A DNA stretch of 44,545 nucleotides from JBNRMW01 sp050309795 (GCA_050309795.1 JBNRMW010000005.1:1-44545); one strand, 5' to 3'. Counted from the first letter of the stretch, positions 16,572 to 24,634 are shown. A program made the numbers and translations. The notes: generated by a model not told the origin, from the sequence alone.

Positions 16572-16600
16572 TTGACAATAATAAAATAATGGAATACGAT
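16572..16600 (+). promoter_or_regulatory. Promoter of tRNA-Thr
   Basis: TTGACA (16572-16577), a 17-base spacer and TACGAT (16595-16600) lie 44 bases upstream of the tRNA. Confidence 0.6.
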
Positions 16601-16644
16601 ATTCTCACATCCTTTCTTTTCCAACAAAAAGAAATGGATCCCTT

Positions 16645-16720
16645 GCCGATGTAGCTCCAACGGTAGAGCAACTCATTCGTAATGAGTAGGCTGCTGGTTC
16701 GAATCCAGTCATCGGCACCA
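16645..16720 (+). tRNA. tRNA-Thr (anticodon CGU)
   Basis: The forward strand folds fully: acceptor GCCGATG/CATCGGC, anticodon stem ACTCA/TGAGT around TTCGTAA (anticodon CGT), T-arm GCTGG-TTCGAAT-CCAGT and an encoded ACCA end. Confidence 0.95.
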
Positions 16721-16730
16721 TTGATATTTT

Positions 16731-16754
16731 AGCCCACAATACAGTGGGTTTTTT
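16731..16754 (+). terminator. Terminator of tRNA-Thr
   Basis: AGCCCAC pairs with GTGGGTT across a six-base loop, followed by Ts. Confidence 0.75.
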
Positions 16755-17072
16755 ATTTGCGTGATAACAATCAGAAAAAAAGAGAACTTTTAGCTCTCTC
16801 TAATTCCTAGCCACGGCAATAAAATCCACTAATTAGTGAATTTTTAATTAACGCGATAACGGTAGAGACATGAAATGATTCAATGTCTTTGGTCAGGACA
16901 GATTACTCCTTTCATACAGTTTTTACAACGTTTTACTGTACAAAAAGAAATATTATATTTCTGATATAAATACATAAATTACTCGTATGTAAACCATGTT
17001 AGATCTTCATGCTTCAATAGTTACTCGACTTTAAAACGATAGGTTCAAAAGACAACTTTATCATTTCTTTCT
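16755..17072. other. Gene-free region with a reverse-strand terminator
   Basis: A hairpin AGAGA...TCTCT followed on the reverse strand by seven Ts (16774-16799) is a likely terminator for the secreted-protein gene to the right. The rest shows only a short open reverse frame of about 29 codons (around 16815-16905) near a ribosome-site-like AAAGGAG but without ATG, perhaps a relic. Nothing else is supported. Confidence 0.5.
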
Positions 17073-17882
17073 TTACATTTTGTAAATTTTTCCATTAATA
17101 TACACCTCACCCTTACTGAAGTAGAATAACGCCTTACTTTGATAAAATGCTGCAGGAGAATCAAAAGTGTTGTTGACTAAAGAATCAACCCATTCCGTCT
17201 CCGTGCTATAACCTACTGCGGGCTTATCTGTATAGTGAATTCTGCCCAGTGTGAATGTAAAATAATCATATTTTTCGATAATGTATGTCGGTTTCCATGC
17301 GACCGATCCATCCCATGCGACAACACCAACTTGCCCAGATCTGTTGGTTGTTTTCGTCTGGGTGTATACATCGACCTCTTTATAGTTAATGTTGGACGCA
17401 TCGGATTCCGTTTTATTTCCCGAAATCGTGTTTGTTTTTTTCAACACTGGCTCTGAATACGTTGTGACTGTTACATATTTTGTTTGATGTTCCAGCAATG
17501 TTGACGAATCTTCTGAATTTGTTTCACTCAAAATTTTATTATACTCAATGGTTGTCGGATAACTGACGCCATTCTCAGCATTTTTGGGAGGCACTTTTTC
17601 AAAAACAAATCTCACCGAGGTCTGGGTATCAATTATATCTACAACCGGTAGTTCGTATTTTGCTTCCATTAAGTCTTTGGTTTCATTTTTCCAAATTTTT
17701 AACTCACTTAAACGACTTGGTATGGGTTTTTCCTCAATATTAGCGATTTCTTGTATTTGTTCAAGTGCTTTTAAATTGTGATTGTCCTTTGTTTTGGCTG
17801 TGTTGATTTTGTTGATCGTAAGGATTCCACTAAACACAACTATCATTGCTACGATTAATCGTTTCCAAATGTTTTTGCTCAT
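17073..17882 (-). CDS. Membrane-anchored or secreted protein of unknown function
   Basis: The start at 17882 (MSKNIWKRLIVAMIVVFSGI) was chosen for its GGAGG ribosome site 7 bases upstream; a longer frame runs back through an AT repeat and is not believable. The 269-residue product has an N-terminal helix at about 8-24 without a lipobox, then a long extracytoplasmic part rich in Thr, Ser and Glu with many WxxxxWxP-like aromatic spots (VAWDGSVAWKPTYIIEKYDY). I do not recognise the family. It is a single gene. An AT dinucleotide tract lies just upstream of its ribosome site, which could make expression variable. Confidence 0.6.
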   Translation of the reverse strand: MSKNIWKRLIVAMIVVFSGILTINKINTAKTKDNHNLKALEQIQEIANIEEKPIPSRLSELKIWKNETKDLMEAKYELPVVDIIDTQTSVRFVFEKVPPKNAENGVSYPTTIEYNKILSETNSEDSSTLLEHQTKYVTVTTYSEPVLKKTNTISGNKTESDASNINYKEVDVYTQTKTTNRSGQVGVVAWDGSVAWKPTYIIEKYDYFTFTLGRIHYTDKPAVGYSTETEWVDSLVNNTFDSPAAFYQSKALFYFSKGEVYINGKIYKM

Positions 17883-17898
17883 AAACGTAACCTCCATT

Positions 17899-17934
<36 letters not shown>

Positions 17935-18112
17935 ATATATTTACACTTTTTAACCATTGAGTTTGTCTCCAACACATCGTTAGACTTAATACCGGTCTTT
18001 AAATTTGGAAACATCATAAAAAATCATACAAAAAATCATTCATGAAGAACTCCATCACTAAATACAACAAGAACATCACTTGTATTTCAAGTGTTTAAAC
18101 GATTTAAAATCA

Positions 18113-18158
18113 TTGCAGAAAATGGATTGTAACGTAAAATAAAAATAGAAGTTGACAA
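18113..18158 (+). promoter_or_regulatory. birA promoter with possible BirA operator
   Basis: TTGCAG (18113-18118), a 16-base spacer and TAAAAT (18135-18140) form a promoter. An imperfect palindrome TTGTAAC (18127-18133) and GTTGACAA (18151-18158) with 17 bases between brackets the -10. BirA operators have this TTGT(A/T)AAC-spacer-GTT-ACAA form, so self-repression by biotin-bound BirA is plausible. Confidence 0.4.
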
Positions 18159-18168
18159 TGGAGAACCT

Positions 18169-19122
18169 ATGAATTACCAATTACTACAATATCTAGAACA
18201 ACGACCCAACCAATACATAAGTGGTGAAGAATTAGCCCAAGTGTTTTCTCAAACACGATCCAATATCTGGAAACAGATACAAATCATACGAGAAAAAGGC
18301 TTTGAGATTGCTTCTTCCACCAATCGTGGGTATGCGTTTAAACACTACCATCATGCGCTAACCCCTTATCAGATTCAACAACTTGTCAAGCAAACATTAG
18401 ATATTTTGTTATTCGATCATTTAGCTTCGACAAACACCTACATTAAACAGCACCATCTGGATTTAAAAACACCAACCCTCGTGGTTGCGGATACCCAAAG
18501 TGGTGGAAAAGGACGCTTTGAACGGTCGTTTTTCTCTTATAAAGGGGGTATTTATTTAAGTCTTTTTATTAAAAAACCCTTTCCCCTTGTCTACGGAAAC
18601 TATCTAACCATTATCGCCGGATTGGCCGTTGTGAAAACCATTGAACAACTGTATCACGTCTTACCGAGCATTAAATGGCAAAACGATGTGTTCTTAAACA
18701 ACAAGAAAATTTGTGGCATCCTTTGTGAAGGGGGACTCCATTTAGAAACACAAACCTATGATTATGTCATTATCGGCATAGGCATTAACTTGCTGCATAC
18801 CCCCTTTCCTAGCAACCTCGAAGATATTGCGACTAGTTTAGAAACCGAAACCGGCATTACCATTGAACGAGGAACCTTCATTGGTGTACTACTCAATTAT
18901 TTTGATCATTTTTTAAATCAGTTACAACAAAAGAATTTAAGCTTTATGGAAGACTATAAGGCACATAATTTTTTAATCCACAAGAAAATAAAAATCCGCA
19001 ACCAACCCGATGTCTATCGGGTATTGGATATTGATCATGAGGGCTATTTAATCGTTCAAAACCTTCGGACCAACAACATCACTAAAAATGGATCGGAAGT
19101 GAGTATTTATGAAATCCAATAA
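18169..19122 (+). CDS. birA: Biotin-protein ligase / biotin operon repressor
   Basis: This 317-residue bifunctional protein has an N-terminal winged helix (about 1-60, ISGEELAQVFSQTRSNIWKQ), the catalytic ligase core with ADTQSGGKGRFERSF (a variant of the GRGR loop) and KWQNDVFLNNKKICGIL (usually KWPND), and the C-terminal SH3-like domain (about 265-317). It makes biotinyl-AMP and attaches biotin to the AccB lysine. The HTH suggests control of bioY and itself. Its end overlaps bioY by 14 bases, and accB, its substrate, is encoded less than 1 kb downstream. Confidence 0.93.
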   Translation: MNYQLLQYLEQRPNQYISGEELAQVFSQTRSNIWKQIQIIREKGFEIASSTNRGYAFKHYHHALTPYQIQQLVKQTLDILLFDHLASTNTYIKQHHLDLKTPTLVVADTQSGGKGRFERSFFSYKGGIYLSLFIKKPFPLVYGNYLTIIAGLAVVKTIEQLYHVLPSIKWQNDVFLNNKKICGILCEGGLHLETQTYDYVIIGIGINLLHTPFPSNLEDIATSLETETGITIERGTFIGVLLNYFDHFLNQLQQKNLSFMEDYKAHNFLIHKKIKIRNQPDVYRVLDIDHEGYLIVQNLRTNNITKNGSEVSIYEIQ

Positions 19123-19657
19123 ATTCCAAACCTTAGATTTAATCTTCATCGCTCTTTTTGTGGCCTTCTTGACTATTGGCGCCTACATCCGCATCCCCCT
19201 GCCTTTTTCGCCGGTGCCAATCTCGTTTCAATTACTCTTTGTTTTCTTATCGGGCTATGTGCTAAAACCCCCTTATGGCTTACTCTCTTGTCTATTGTAT
19301 GTCCTCTTGGGCTTAAGTGGACTCCCTTTATTTGTTGGTGGAGGCGGCATTGGCTATTTAACCCGACCGACCTTTGGTTATTTGCTTGGCTTTATCGTGA
19401 CCAGTCAAATCATTGCTTTGTTAATGAAACGAAAACAAAATCCTTGGGTGAACCATTATTTATTTGCTGGCGTCGTTGGCTGGTTGGCCTTATATGCTGT
19501 AGCCTTAACTTACAACTGGATATTATTTAAGTACATCCTTTTAACACCACTGGATCTCCATCATTTGTTCGTGAGTTTCTTCTTTCTGTTTATTCCCAAC
19601 GACCTGCTGTCTTTATATTTAGCCATTGTCATTAGCCGACGGCTACAAAAAAACTAA
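19109..19657 (+). CDS. bioY: Biotin transporter substrate-binding membrane protein BioY
   Basis: The 182-residue protein has about six membrane helices and the BioY signature region GAYIRIPLPFSPVPISFQLL, then LSGLPLFVGGGGIGYLTRPT and FGYLLGF. BioY is the S-component of the energy-coupling factor biotin importer and binds biotin at the membrane. It is coupled to birA by a 14-base overlap and followed by a terminator. No bioM/bioN or ecf genes are in the window, so shared ECF ATPases elsewhere are likely. Confidence 0.93.
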   Translation: MKSNKFQTLDLIFIALFVAFLTIGAYIRIPLPFSPVPISFQLLFVFLSGYVLKPPYGLLSCLLYVLLGLSGLPLFVGGGGIGYLTRPTFGYLLGFIVTSQIIALLMKRKQNPWVNHYLFAGVVGWLALYAVALTYNWILFKYILLTPLDLHHLFVSFFFLFIPNDLLSLYLAIVISRRLQKN

Positions 19658-19670
19658 TAACAAAAAAACC

Positions 19671-19699
19671 AAAAAGCACTCTTATTTGGGTGTTTTTTT
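19671..19699 (+). terminator. Terminator after birA-bioY
   Basis: AAAGCACTC pairs with GGGTGTTTT (two G-T pairs) and is followed by a T-run. Confidence 0.65.
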
Positions 19700-19737
19700 G
19701 TGCATCAATATAAAAAATACAATAGATATCCAACACG

Positions 19738-19944
19738 GTGTTTGACTTTCTGAATTTCAATGTATACTTTAGACCATAGTTAGAATTCAAACTAAAGGAC
19801 GATCTATCCATTGACTCCCTATCCGCGATTGAACTAGCCCTCGAATTGGAATCTGAATTTGATATCCGAATAGATGATGAAGAACTCGCGAACTTAGTCA
19901 CCGTTCAAGACATCACTGATCTCGTCAGTCGTAAAGAGTCCTAA
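19738..19944 (+). pseudogene. acpP: Acyl carrier protein gene with internal stop
   Basis: From a possible GTG at 19738 one frame reads VFDFLNFNVYFRP, meets TAG at 19777-19779, and continues LEFKLKDDLSIDSLSAIE, then the ACP-typical LALELESEFDIRIDDEELAN and VTVQDITDLV to a TAA. The phosphopantetheine serine lies in DSLS. No start codon exists between the TAG and the DSL motif, and the N-terminus is about nine residues short. So this is an ACP gene ruined by a nonsense change and probably a shortened start. It stands at the head of the acc/fab block and is followed by its own terminator. Confidence 0.8.
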
Positions 19945-19969
19945 AAGCTATCTTCATAGCTTTTTTTTT
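19943..19969 (+). terminator. Terminator after the acpP remnant
   Basis: AAAAGCTAT and ATAGCTTTT pair across a four-base loop and are followed by Ts. Confidence 0.85.
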
Positions 19970-19983
19970 AAAAGGTAAAATGT

Positions 19984-20391
19984 ATGACTAAAAATGAACT
20001 AAAAGAATGGATACAACTATTTGAAAACAGCAGTCTAAGTCGCTTAGATGTGAAACAAGCGGACTTTGAGCTCCGCTTAGAACGACCGTTAGCCAAACAA
20101 AACACCACTAACGATTCCCCCGTTTCAACTACTATTGAAAATAAACCGTTAGTTGACCAACTCAAAAGCCCTCTCGTTGGCACTTTTTATAGTGGACCAA
20201 ACGAGGGGGCTTCGCCTTTTGTTACCCTAGGTCAAACCGTTCAACCTGGGGACATCCTTTGTATCGTGGAATCGATGAAAATGAATAACGAAATTACGGC
20301 GACAAAGACCGGCATCGTTACAGAAATTTATGTAGAAAATGGACAAGCCGTTGAATTCGATCAACCTCTCATGTTGATTAAACCCCTATGA
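19984..20391 (+). CDS. accB: Biotin carboxyl carrier protein of acetyl-CoA carboxylase
   Basis: The 135-residue protein has the typical N-terminus (KNELKEWIQLFENSSLSRLD), a linker, and the biotinyl domain from about residue 62 with VESMKMNNEI, Lys99 being the biotin site. The C-terminal half is complete (VTEIYVENGQAVEFDQPLML). It carries CO2 between biotin carboxylase and carboxyltransferase to make malonyl-CoA. The next gene should be accC, and its ATG overlaps the accB stop (ATGA), but only the first 46 codons of accC survive. The protein itself looks intact; whether it has a working partner depends on genes elsewhere. Confidence 0.93.
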   Translation: MTKNELKEWIQLFENSSLSRLDVKQADFELRLERPLAKQNTTNDSPVSTTIENKPLVDQLKSPLVGTFYSGPNEGASPFVTLGQTVQPGDILCIVESMKMNNEITATKTGIVTEIYVENGQAVEFDQPLMLIKPL

Positions 20392-20918
20392 AAAAAAACT
20401 TAATTGCGGATCGAGGCGAAATCGACCAACGCATTATTCGTACAGCCAAAGAAATGGGCATCGAAACCGTCAGTGTCTACTCCGTAGCCGACAAAGACAG
20501 CATGCATGTTCATTTGGCCAATGAATTAGCTTTACAAGACGCCAAGCTTTCCCCGCAGGACATCGATTATGTGAATGCTCATGGAACGAGTACGCCCCTC
20601 AATGATCAAACGGAAACCTTAGCCCTGAAACAGGTTTTTTCAGAAACGTCGAACGTTAAGATCTCCAGCACGAAGTCGTATACAGGTCATTTATTAGGTG
20701 CTAGCGGAGCACTGGAAGCCTTAATTTGTGTTCAGTCTTTACAAAACAATCTTATTCCAGCCACGATTAACCATCGTGTGGATGATGAAGCCTGCAACTT
20801 TAATGTCGTTAAAAACGACCATCTCCATCAACCATAAAACTACGTCATGAGTAATTCTTTGGGCTTTGGTGGAACGAAATGCATCCATTATTTTCAAGAA
20901 ATGGGAGGGAAACCATGA
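20388..20918 (+). pseudogene. Chimeric remnant: start of accC fused in frame to the end of fabF
   Basis: Residues 1 to about 46 are the biotin carboxylase N-terminus (MKKNLIADRGEIDQRIIRTA, then VYSVADKDSMHVHLANE). Residues from about 47 are the C-terminal quarter of ketoacyl-ACP synthase II (SPQDIDYVNAHGTSTPLNDQ, then KSYTGHLLGASGALEAL), with His65, Lys96 and His101 matching the FabF active site but without its cysteine. The frame stops at TAA 20835-20837. The same frame then continues with the FabF ending (MSNSLGFGGTKCIHYFQEMG) to TGA 20916-20918, which overlaps the fabZ ATG. So a deletion joined accC to fabF, and a later nonsense change cut the tail. Neither catalytic activity can remain. 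Confidence 0.92.
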
Positions 20919-21340
20919 TTTATAATTCCAGTCAAATACAAGCCATCATTCCCCATCGCTATCCAATGTTGTTGGTCGACCAAATCATTGAAATGAGCGA
21001 AACCAAAATTATAGGCTTAAAAGCGGTGAGTGCCATCGAAGCCTTGTTTACCGGTCATTTTCCCCAGAAACATGTCTTCCCAGGGGTCTTCATGATTGAG
21101 GCTTGTGCTCAGACGGGAGCGGTTTTATTACTCTCACAAGAAGCCAACAAAGGGAAGCTCGTTTACTTAGCGGGTATCAATAAAACCCGTTTTAAACGTC
21201 AAGTGATTCCTGGTGAAACGATGAGATTGGAGGTCGAACTGGTGAGTCAACGGTTAACCATTGGTGTTGCTGCCATTAAAATACATGTGGAAGCTGAGCT
21301 GGTTCTCAGTGGTGAAATCATGTTTGGGGTTGGCAGTTAA
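20915..21340 (+). CDS. fabZ: 3-hydroxyacyl-ACP dehydratase FabZ
   Basis: The start is set at ATG 20915, just after GGGAGGG and overlapping the old fabF stop; an upstream ATG at 20879 lies within fabF remnant sequence. The 141-residue hot-dog protein shows catalytic His14 in IIPHRYPMLLVD and Glu62 in PGVFMIEACAQTGA, with GHFPQKHVFPG between. Positions that are usually NE.FF and PVMPG read IEALF and HVFPG, a mild drift. It dehydrates 3-hydroxyacyl-ACP in the elongation cycle. It is coupled to acpS by TAATG. Confidence 0.88.
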   Translation: MIYNSSQIQAIIPHRYPMLLVDQIIEMSETKIIGLKAVSAIEALFTGHFPQKHVFPGVFMIEACAQTGAVLLLSQEANKGKLVYLAGINKTRFKRQVIPGETMRLEVELVSQRLTIGVAAIKIHVEAELVLSGEIMFGVGS

Positions 21341-21675
21341 TGTTGCCCTATCTTGGTTGTGATGTCTCGTTTATTTCTGAAATTAACAAGCGTAATCCCA
21401 ACCACCAATTAGCTCAACGCATCCTTTCCGAGCTTGAATTCAAGCAATATTCATCGTACCCCCAACCGCGCCAAGCGGAGTTTCTTGCTGGTCGTTTCTG
21501 CGCCAAAGAAGCGTTGATTAAAGCCTTGCCGATTCAAGTGGGGATGAAAGAGATTCATATCTATTTGGAAGACCAGCAACTCTTAACACAGGTCGAAGGA
21601 TTTCATTGCCGTGTTTCGATTTCCCATTTTCAAGATGTGGTCATGGCGGTAGCGATGGGTGAACCTGATGATTAG
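21340..21675 (+). CDS. acpS: Holo-ACP synthase (4'-phosphopantetheinyl transferase)
   Basis: This 111-residue protein has the AcpS fold markers: Asp8 in YLGCDVSFISEI, the FLAGRFCAKEALIKAL helix with the metal-binding glutamate, and the C-terminal VSISHFQDVVMAVAMG. It transfers phosphopantetheine from CoA to the serine of apo-ACP. The adjacent acpP gene is broken, so its substrate must be an ACP encoded elsewhere. The ATG shares one base with the fabZ stop (TAATG), and its own end overlaps the plsC start. Confidence 0.9.
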   Translation: MLPYLGCDVSFISEINKRNPNHQLAQRILSELEFKQYSSYPQPRQAEFLAGRFCAKEALIKALPIQVGMKEIHIYLEDQQLLTQVEGFHCRVSISHFQDVVMAVAMGEPDD

Positions 21676-22330
21676 CGCTTTATTTTTAGTGATGAGGGTT
21701 TATGTGGATGCATTCTTTAAAAAAAATAAATCACCCTACAAGAAACATCTGGCCATTCAAAAATGGTGTCAGAAGTTGATTCAAACTTTAAACTACGAAT
21801 TAGAAGTTGAAAGAGCTCTCCCGCTGAATGAACCATGTTATTTGGTGTGTAATCATCAAAGCACCTTTGACCCTATAATGGTCCTTGCAAGCTATAACCA
21901 ACCGTTAAGTTTTGTTTCAAAAAACGAAAATAAAAAACTACCCGTCGTCAGTCGTTGGAGTAAGCTGCTTAATATTGTGTTCTTTGATCGCGCTTCCCGC
22001 GAAGGTAATATTAGTATGTTGCGTCAGGTCACGACGTTATTGAAACAACAGTATTCCGTGTTGATTTTCCCTGAAGGCACCCGTTCAAAGTCTGCGAAAT
22101 TAAATGTTTTTCAAGCAGGCTCTTTACAACCGGCCAAACTTGCGCAGATACCGATTGTACCGGTGACCTTGATAAATTCCTATGAATTTAATGTTAAAAA
22201 TCGACATAAAAAAACGTTGAAAATTATTTATGGATCCCCCATCACACCAGACATTTTCAAAACACATAAATATCAAGAAGTGATGGCCATGCTGGTGGAT
22301 GAGATTCAACAAAATCTTCAGCATTCGTAA
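21668..22330 (+). CDS. plsC: 1-acyl-sn-glycerol-3-phosphate acyltransferase
   Basis: The ATG at 21668 is preferred over a GTG at 21659; both overlap the acpS end. The 220-residue protein has an N-terminal hydrophobic segment, the catalytic motif NHQSTFDP, the IVFFDRAS segment, FPEGTRSKSAKL, and IPIVPVTL, all four acyltransferase blocks. It adds the second acyl chain to lysophosphatidate at the inner membrane face. It ends the acc/fab block and is followed by a strong terminator. Its acceptor derives from glycerol 3-phosphate, supplied by gpsA at 10034. Confidence 0.92.
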   Translation: MISALFLVMRVYVDAFFKKNKSPYKKHLAIQKWCQKLIQTLNYELEVERALPLNEPCYLVCNHQSTFDPIMVLASYNQPLSFVSKNENKKLPVVSRWSKLLNIVFFDRASREGNISMLRQVTTLLKQQYSVLIFPEGTRSKSAKLNVFQAGSLQPAKLAQIPIVPVTLINSYEFNVKNRHKKTLKIIYGSPITPDIFKTHKYQEVMAMLVDEIQQNLQHS

Positions 22331-22357
22331 AAAGACATCGATGGATGTCTTTTTTTC
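22330..22357 (+). terminator. Terminator after plsC
   Basis: AAAGACATC pairs with GATGTCTTT across a few bases and is followed by Ts. Confidence 0.85.
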
Positions 22358-22408
22358 ATAGGGTTTTATGGATATCGTTTGGCTTTGACAATAATTAAGC
22401 AAATACCT

Positions 22409-22505
22409 TTTACAATCGCCCCTAAACCGTTAAAATAATACCGTGACTGAAATAACTTGGTTATTTCAATCGGATGCGCAACACGTTCACAAGAACACTT
22501 GTGAA
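22409..22505 (+). promoter_or_regulatory. fabK promoter with two palindromes
   Basis: TTTACA (22409-22414), a 16-base spacer and TAAAAT (22431-22436) form a promoter. At the expected start lies TGAAATAAC-TTG-GTTATTTCA (22448-22468), a perfect 9-base palindrome. TTCACAAG-AACA-CTTGTGAA (22486-22505) follows, a perfect 8-base one. They may be operators or leader hairpins for control of fabK apart from the rest of the block. Confidence 0.5.
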
Positions 22506-22538
22506 TTTATTATATATCTGTATCATCAAGGAGGACAT

Positions 22539-23483
22539 ATGTTATTACACGATATGCTTAATATAAAATACCCCATTATTCAGGGGGCGATGGCCAATAT
22601 TGCGGACGCAGAGTTTGCGGCAGCAGTATCGAATGCTGGTGGCTTAGGCATTTTAGCTACAGGCATGATGGACGGCGATCAAGCGCGTCAGGAAATCAGT
22701 AAGTTATTACAACTCACGGATAAACCGTTTGGCGTAAACATGATGCTTAAAAATCCCCATTCCCCAGAGATTGCCCAAGTCATAACCGAACTAAAACCGG
22801 TGGTGGTCACGACGGGAGCTGGTAATCCACTCCCATATATGGAGGCGCTTAAACAAGCGGGGATTAAAGTGTTTCCAGTTGTTCCTAATGTCAAATTAGC
22901 CCGACGCATGGAAGCCGCTGGTGCAGACGCAATCATTGCAGAAGGCACGGAAGCTGGAGGACATGTCGGTGAATTAGCAACGATGGCTCTCATTCCTCAA
23001 ATGGTCGATGCGGTTGAAATTCCTGTTATTGCTGCTGGAGGGATTGGGGATGGTCGCGGATTAATGGCGGCCTTAGCCTTAGGTGCTATTGGGGTGCAGA
23101 TTGGAACCGTCTTACTAGCGTCTGAAGAATGCTTGATTCATCCCAACTTTAAAGAAGCGATGATTAACGCCAGCGACAGCGATACCGTCGTCACTGGACG
23201 GTCAATTCGAGTACCAGTCCGGATCTTACGCAATGAAATGAGCGAAAAATATATTCAATTAGAACACGCTGGAGCCGACCGTGATGAATTAGAAAAATTA
23301 ACTGTCGGTGCTCTAGGCCGTGCCGTGTATGAAGGCGATATGGAAACTGGTTCTGCCATGATGGGTCAGATCACGGGTATGATTAAAGAAATCCGGCCTA
23401 TTAAAGAAATTCTTGAGGACATAGCGACCTCCAGCAAGCCGGTTCTAGAACGTTTAAATAGTCTTTATCCGAAAAATTGGTAG
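22539..23483 (+). CDS. fabK: Enoyl-ACP reductase II (FMN-dependent)
   Basis: The start ATG 22539 follows AAGGAGGAC; an upstream in-frame start at 22443 falls in the regulatory palindromes. The 314-residue TIM-barrel flavoprotein begins YPIIQGAMANIADAEFAAAV and has GVNMMLKNP, His142 in EAGGHVGELA, and IPVIAAGGIGDGRG with GVQIGTVLLASEE, all typical of FabK. It reduces enoyl-ACP with NAD(P)H in the last elongation step. The close relatives nitronate monooxygenases cannot be wholly excluded, but the fab context supports FabK. It is transcribed alone from its own promoter. Confidence 0.88.
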   Translation: MLLHDMLNIKYPIIQGAMANIADAEFAAAVSNAGGLGILATGMMDGDQARQEISKLLQLTDKPFGVNMMLKNPHSPEIAQVITELKPVVVTTGAGNPLPYMEALKQAGIKVFPVVPNVKLARRMEAAGADAIIAEGTEAGGHVGELATMALIPQMVDAVEIPVIAAGGIGDGRGLMAALALGAIGVQIGTVLLASEECLIHPNFKEAMINASDSDTVVTGRSIRVPVRILRNEMSEKYIQLEHAGADRDELEKLTVGALGRAVYEGDMETGSAMMGQITGMIKEIRPIKEILEDIATSSKPVLERLNSLYPKNW

Positions 23484-23489
23484 CCAAAA

Positions 23490-23517
23490 AAAAGCACTGA
23501 GTTTAGTGCTTTTTTTA
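23490..23517 (+). terminator. Terminator after fabK
   Basis: AAAGCACT and AGTGCTTT pair across six bases, followed by Ts. Confidence 0.88.
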
Positions 23518-23585
23518 TTTCTTTATCAATAAACCTTAAATTAGGTTAAAATAAGAGATATAAACATTTAGAAAAGAGAAATATT

Positions 23586-24611
23586 ATGAAAAGAACGGAA
23601 GCAAGTTTACAACAATGGAAAGATTTGTATCAACAAGCCACTATTTTTGGTGACTTAAAACCATGGGAACTTTTTTGGGATCTTGATCTCATCGCAATTA
23701 AATATTCCCCTGAAGATGTTTACTATATTTCAATTCTTGGTCGCAACCACGAAACCTTTGGCTTTTCTATTTATGAAGGACAGGAGGGTTACGATGGTCT
23801 GATGGAACTCGTCCATAATGCAGATTATCCTATCGCGGCTCTTCAGAGTATTTATAGTCATTATGTCGTTACCGCCTATTGGGGCAATGAGGAAGAATTA
23901 AGCGACTTCAATACCGAGCTTATTGAATCCCTAGGTTACCAATACGAAGGTACGGATAGTTGGCTCTATTTTATTTCCATTGAACCGGGTTTCTATCCTT
24001 TTCATTTAAACCAACAACAAGTTATTAAAACAACCGAGTTACTCGTCGTTTTAATCCAGGCGATTAAAGACTACCAAAACGGATTAGTTTCAATCGATTT
24101 TGAGTCCGGTCATCTTTATGAATACGCTTATGATCATCAACGACAAAAATGGCTGGCTAGTAGTCAACCTCGACCACCACATGCCACTAGTTTTCCGTAT
24201 ATAGAGATTACAGACAAGAAAATGATTCGTAAGTTAGAAAAAGCCCCTTTATTGTTTGATACTTTAGAAATTGACCTCGCGTTCTTAGGCATGAGTATCG
24301 GTGAAAACCCTCATGAACCAGCCATCAACGCCTGTCTCGCGATAATTGCTAATGAAGATTATGGTATTATTTCCTCCACTTTGATTCAAGATTTCTCGAC
24401 GAGACATACTTTACTATTTGATACCCTAATGGATATCATCTTGGCTCATGGAAAAGCCAAAACCTTCATGGTCCGATCAGACCACATGGCTCTGGTAGTG
24501 TCTTCCCTTGCCTCGTTAACAGAGACTGACATTGTTGTTTCAGATGAATTGCCTACGGTCGATGACGTTGTCGAAAGCATCGGCCAGTTTTCCTTGGATA
24601 GGATGTCTTAA
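23586..24611 (+). CDS. Uncharacterised two-domain protein (DUF7309/DUF6930-like)
   Basis: This soluble 341-residue acidic protein has an N-terminal part (about 1-150) starting WKDLYQQATIFGDLKPWELF with the D.DLI.IK pattern. Its C-terminal part (about 220-335) contains AINACLAIIANEDYGIIS and a closing KTFMVRSDHMALVVSSLA. This pairing resembles the Bacillota DUF7309/DUF6930 proteins of unknown role; the identification is from memory of the pattern. No catalytic motif is visible. It is a single gene with its own terminator. Confidence 0.6.
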   Translation: MKRTEASLQQWKDLYQQATIFGDLKPWELFWDLDLIAIKYSPEDVYYISILGRNHETFGFSIYEGQEGYDGLMELVHNADYPIAALQSIYSHYVVTAYWGNEEELSDFNTELIESLGYQYEGTDSWLYFISIEPGFYPFHLNQQQVIKTTELLVVLIQAIKDYQNGLVSIDFESGHLYEYAYDHQRQKWLASSQPRPPHATSFPYIEITDKKMIRKLEKAPLLFDTLEIDLAFLGMSIGENPHEPAINACLAIIANEDYGIISSTLIQDFSTRHTLLFDTLMDIILAHGKAKTFMVRSDHMALVVSSLASLTETDIVVSDELPTVDDVVESIGQFSLDRMS

Positions 24612-24634
24612 TTCGAAAAAAATACACAGAAAAA

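Noticed and set aside
16815..16905. Short reverse frame after AAAGGAG, about 29 codons
   Set aside because: No ATG, GTG or TTG start at a suitable distance; treated as non-coding.
22443..22538. N-terminal extension of FabK
   Set aside because: The extension covers two palindromes and the leader; ATG 22539 has AAGGAGG and matches the FabK start.
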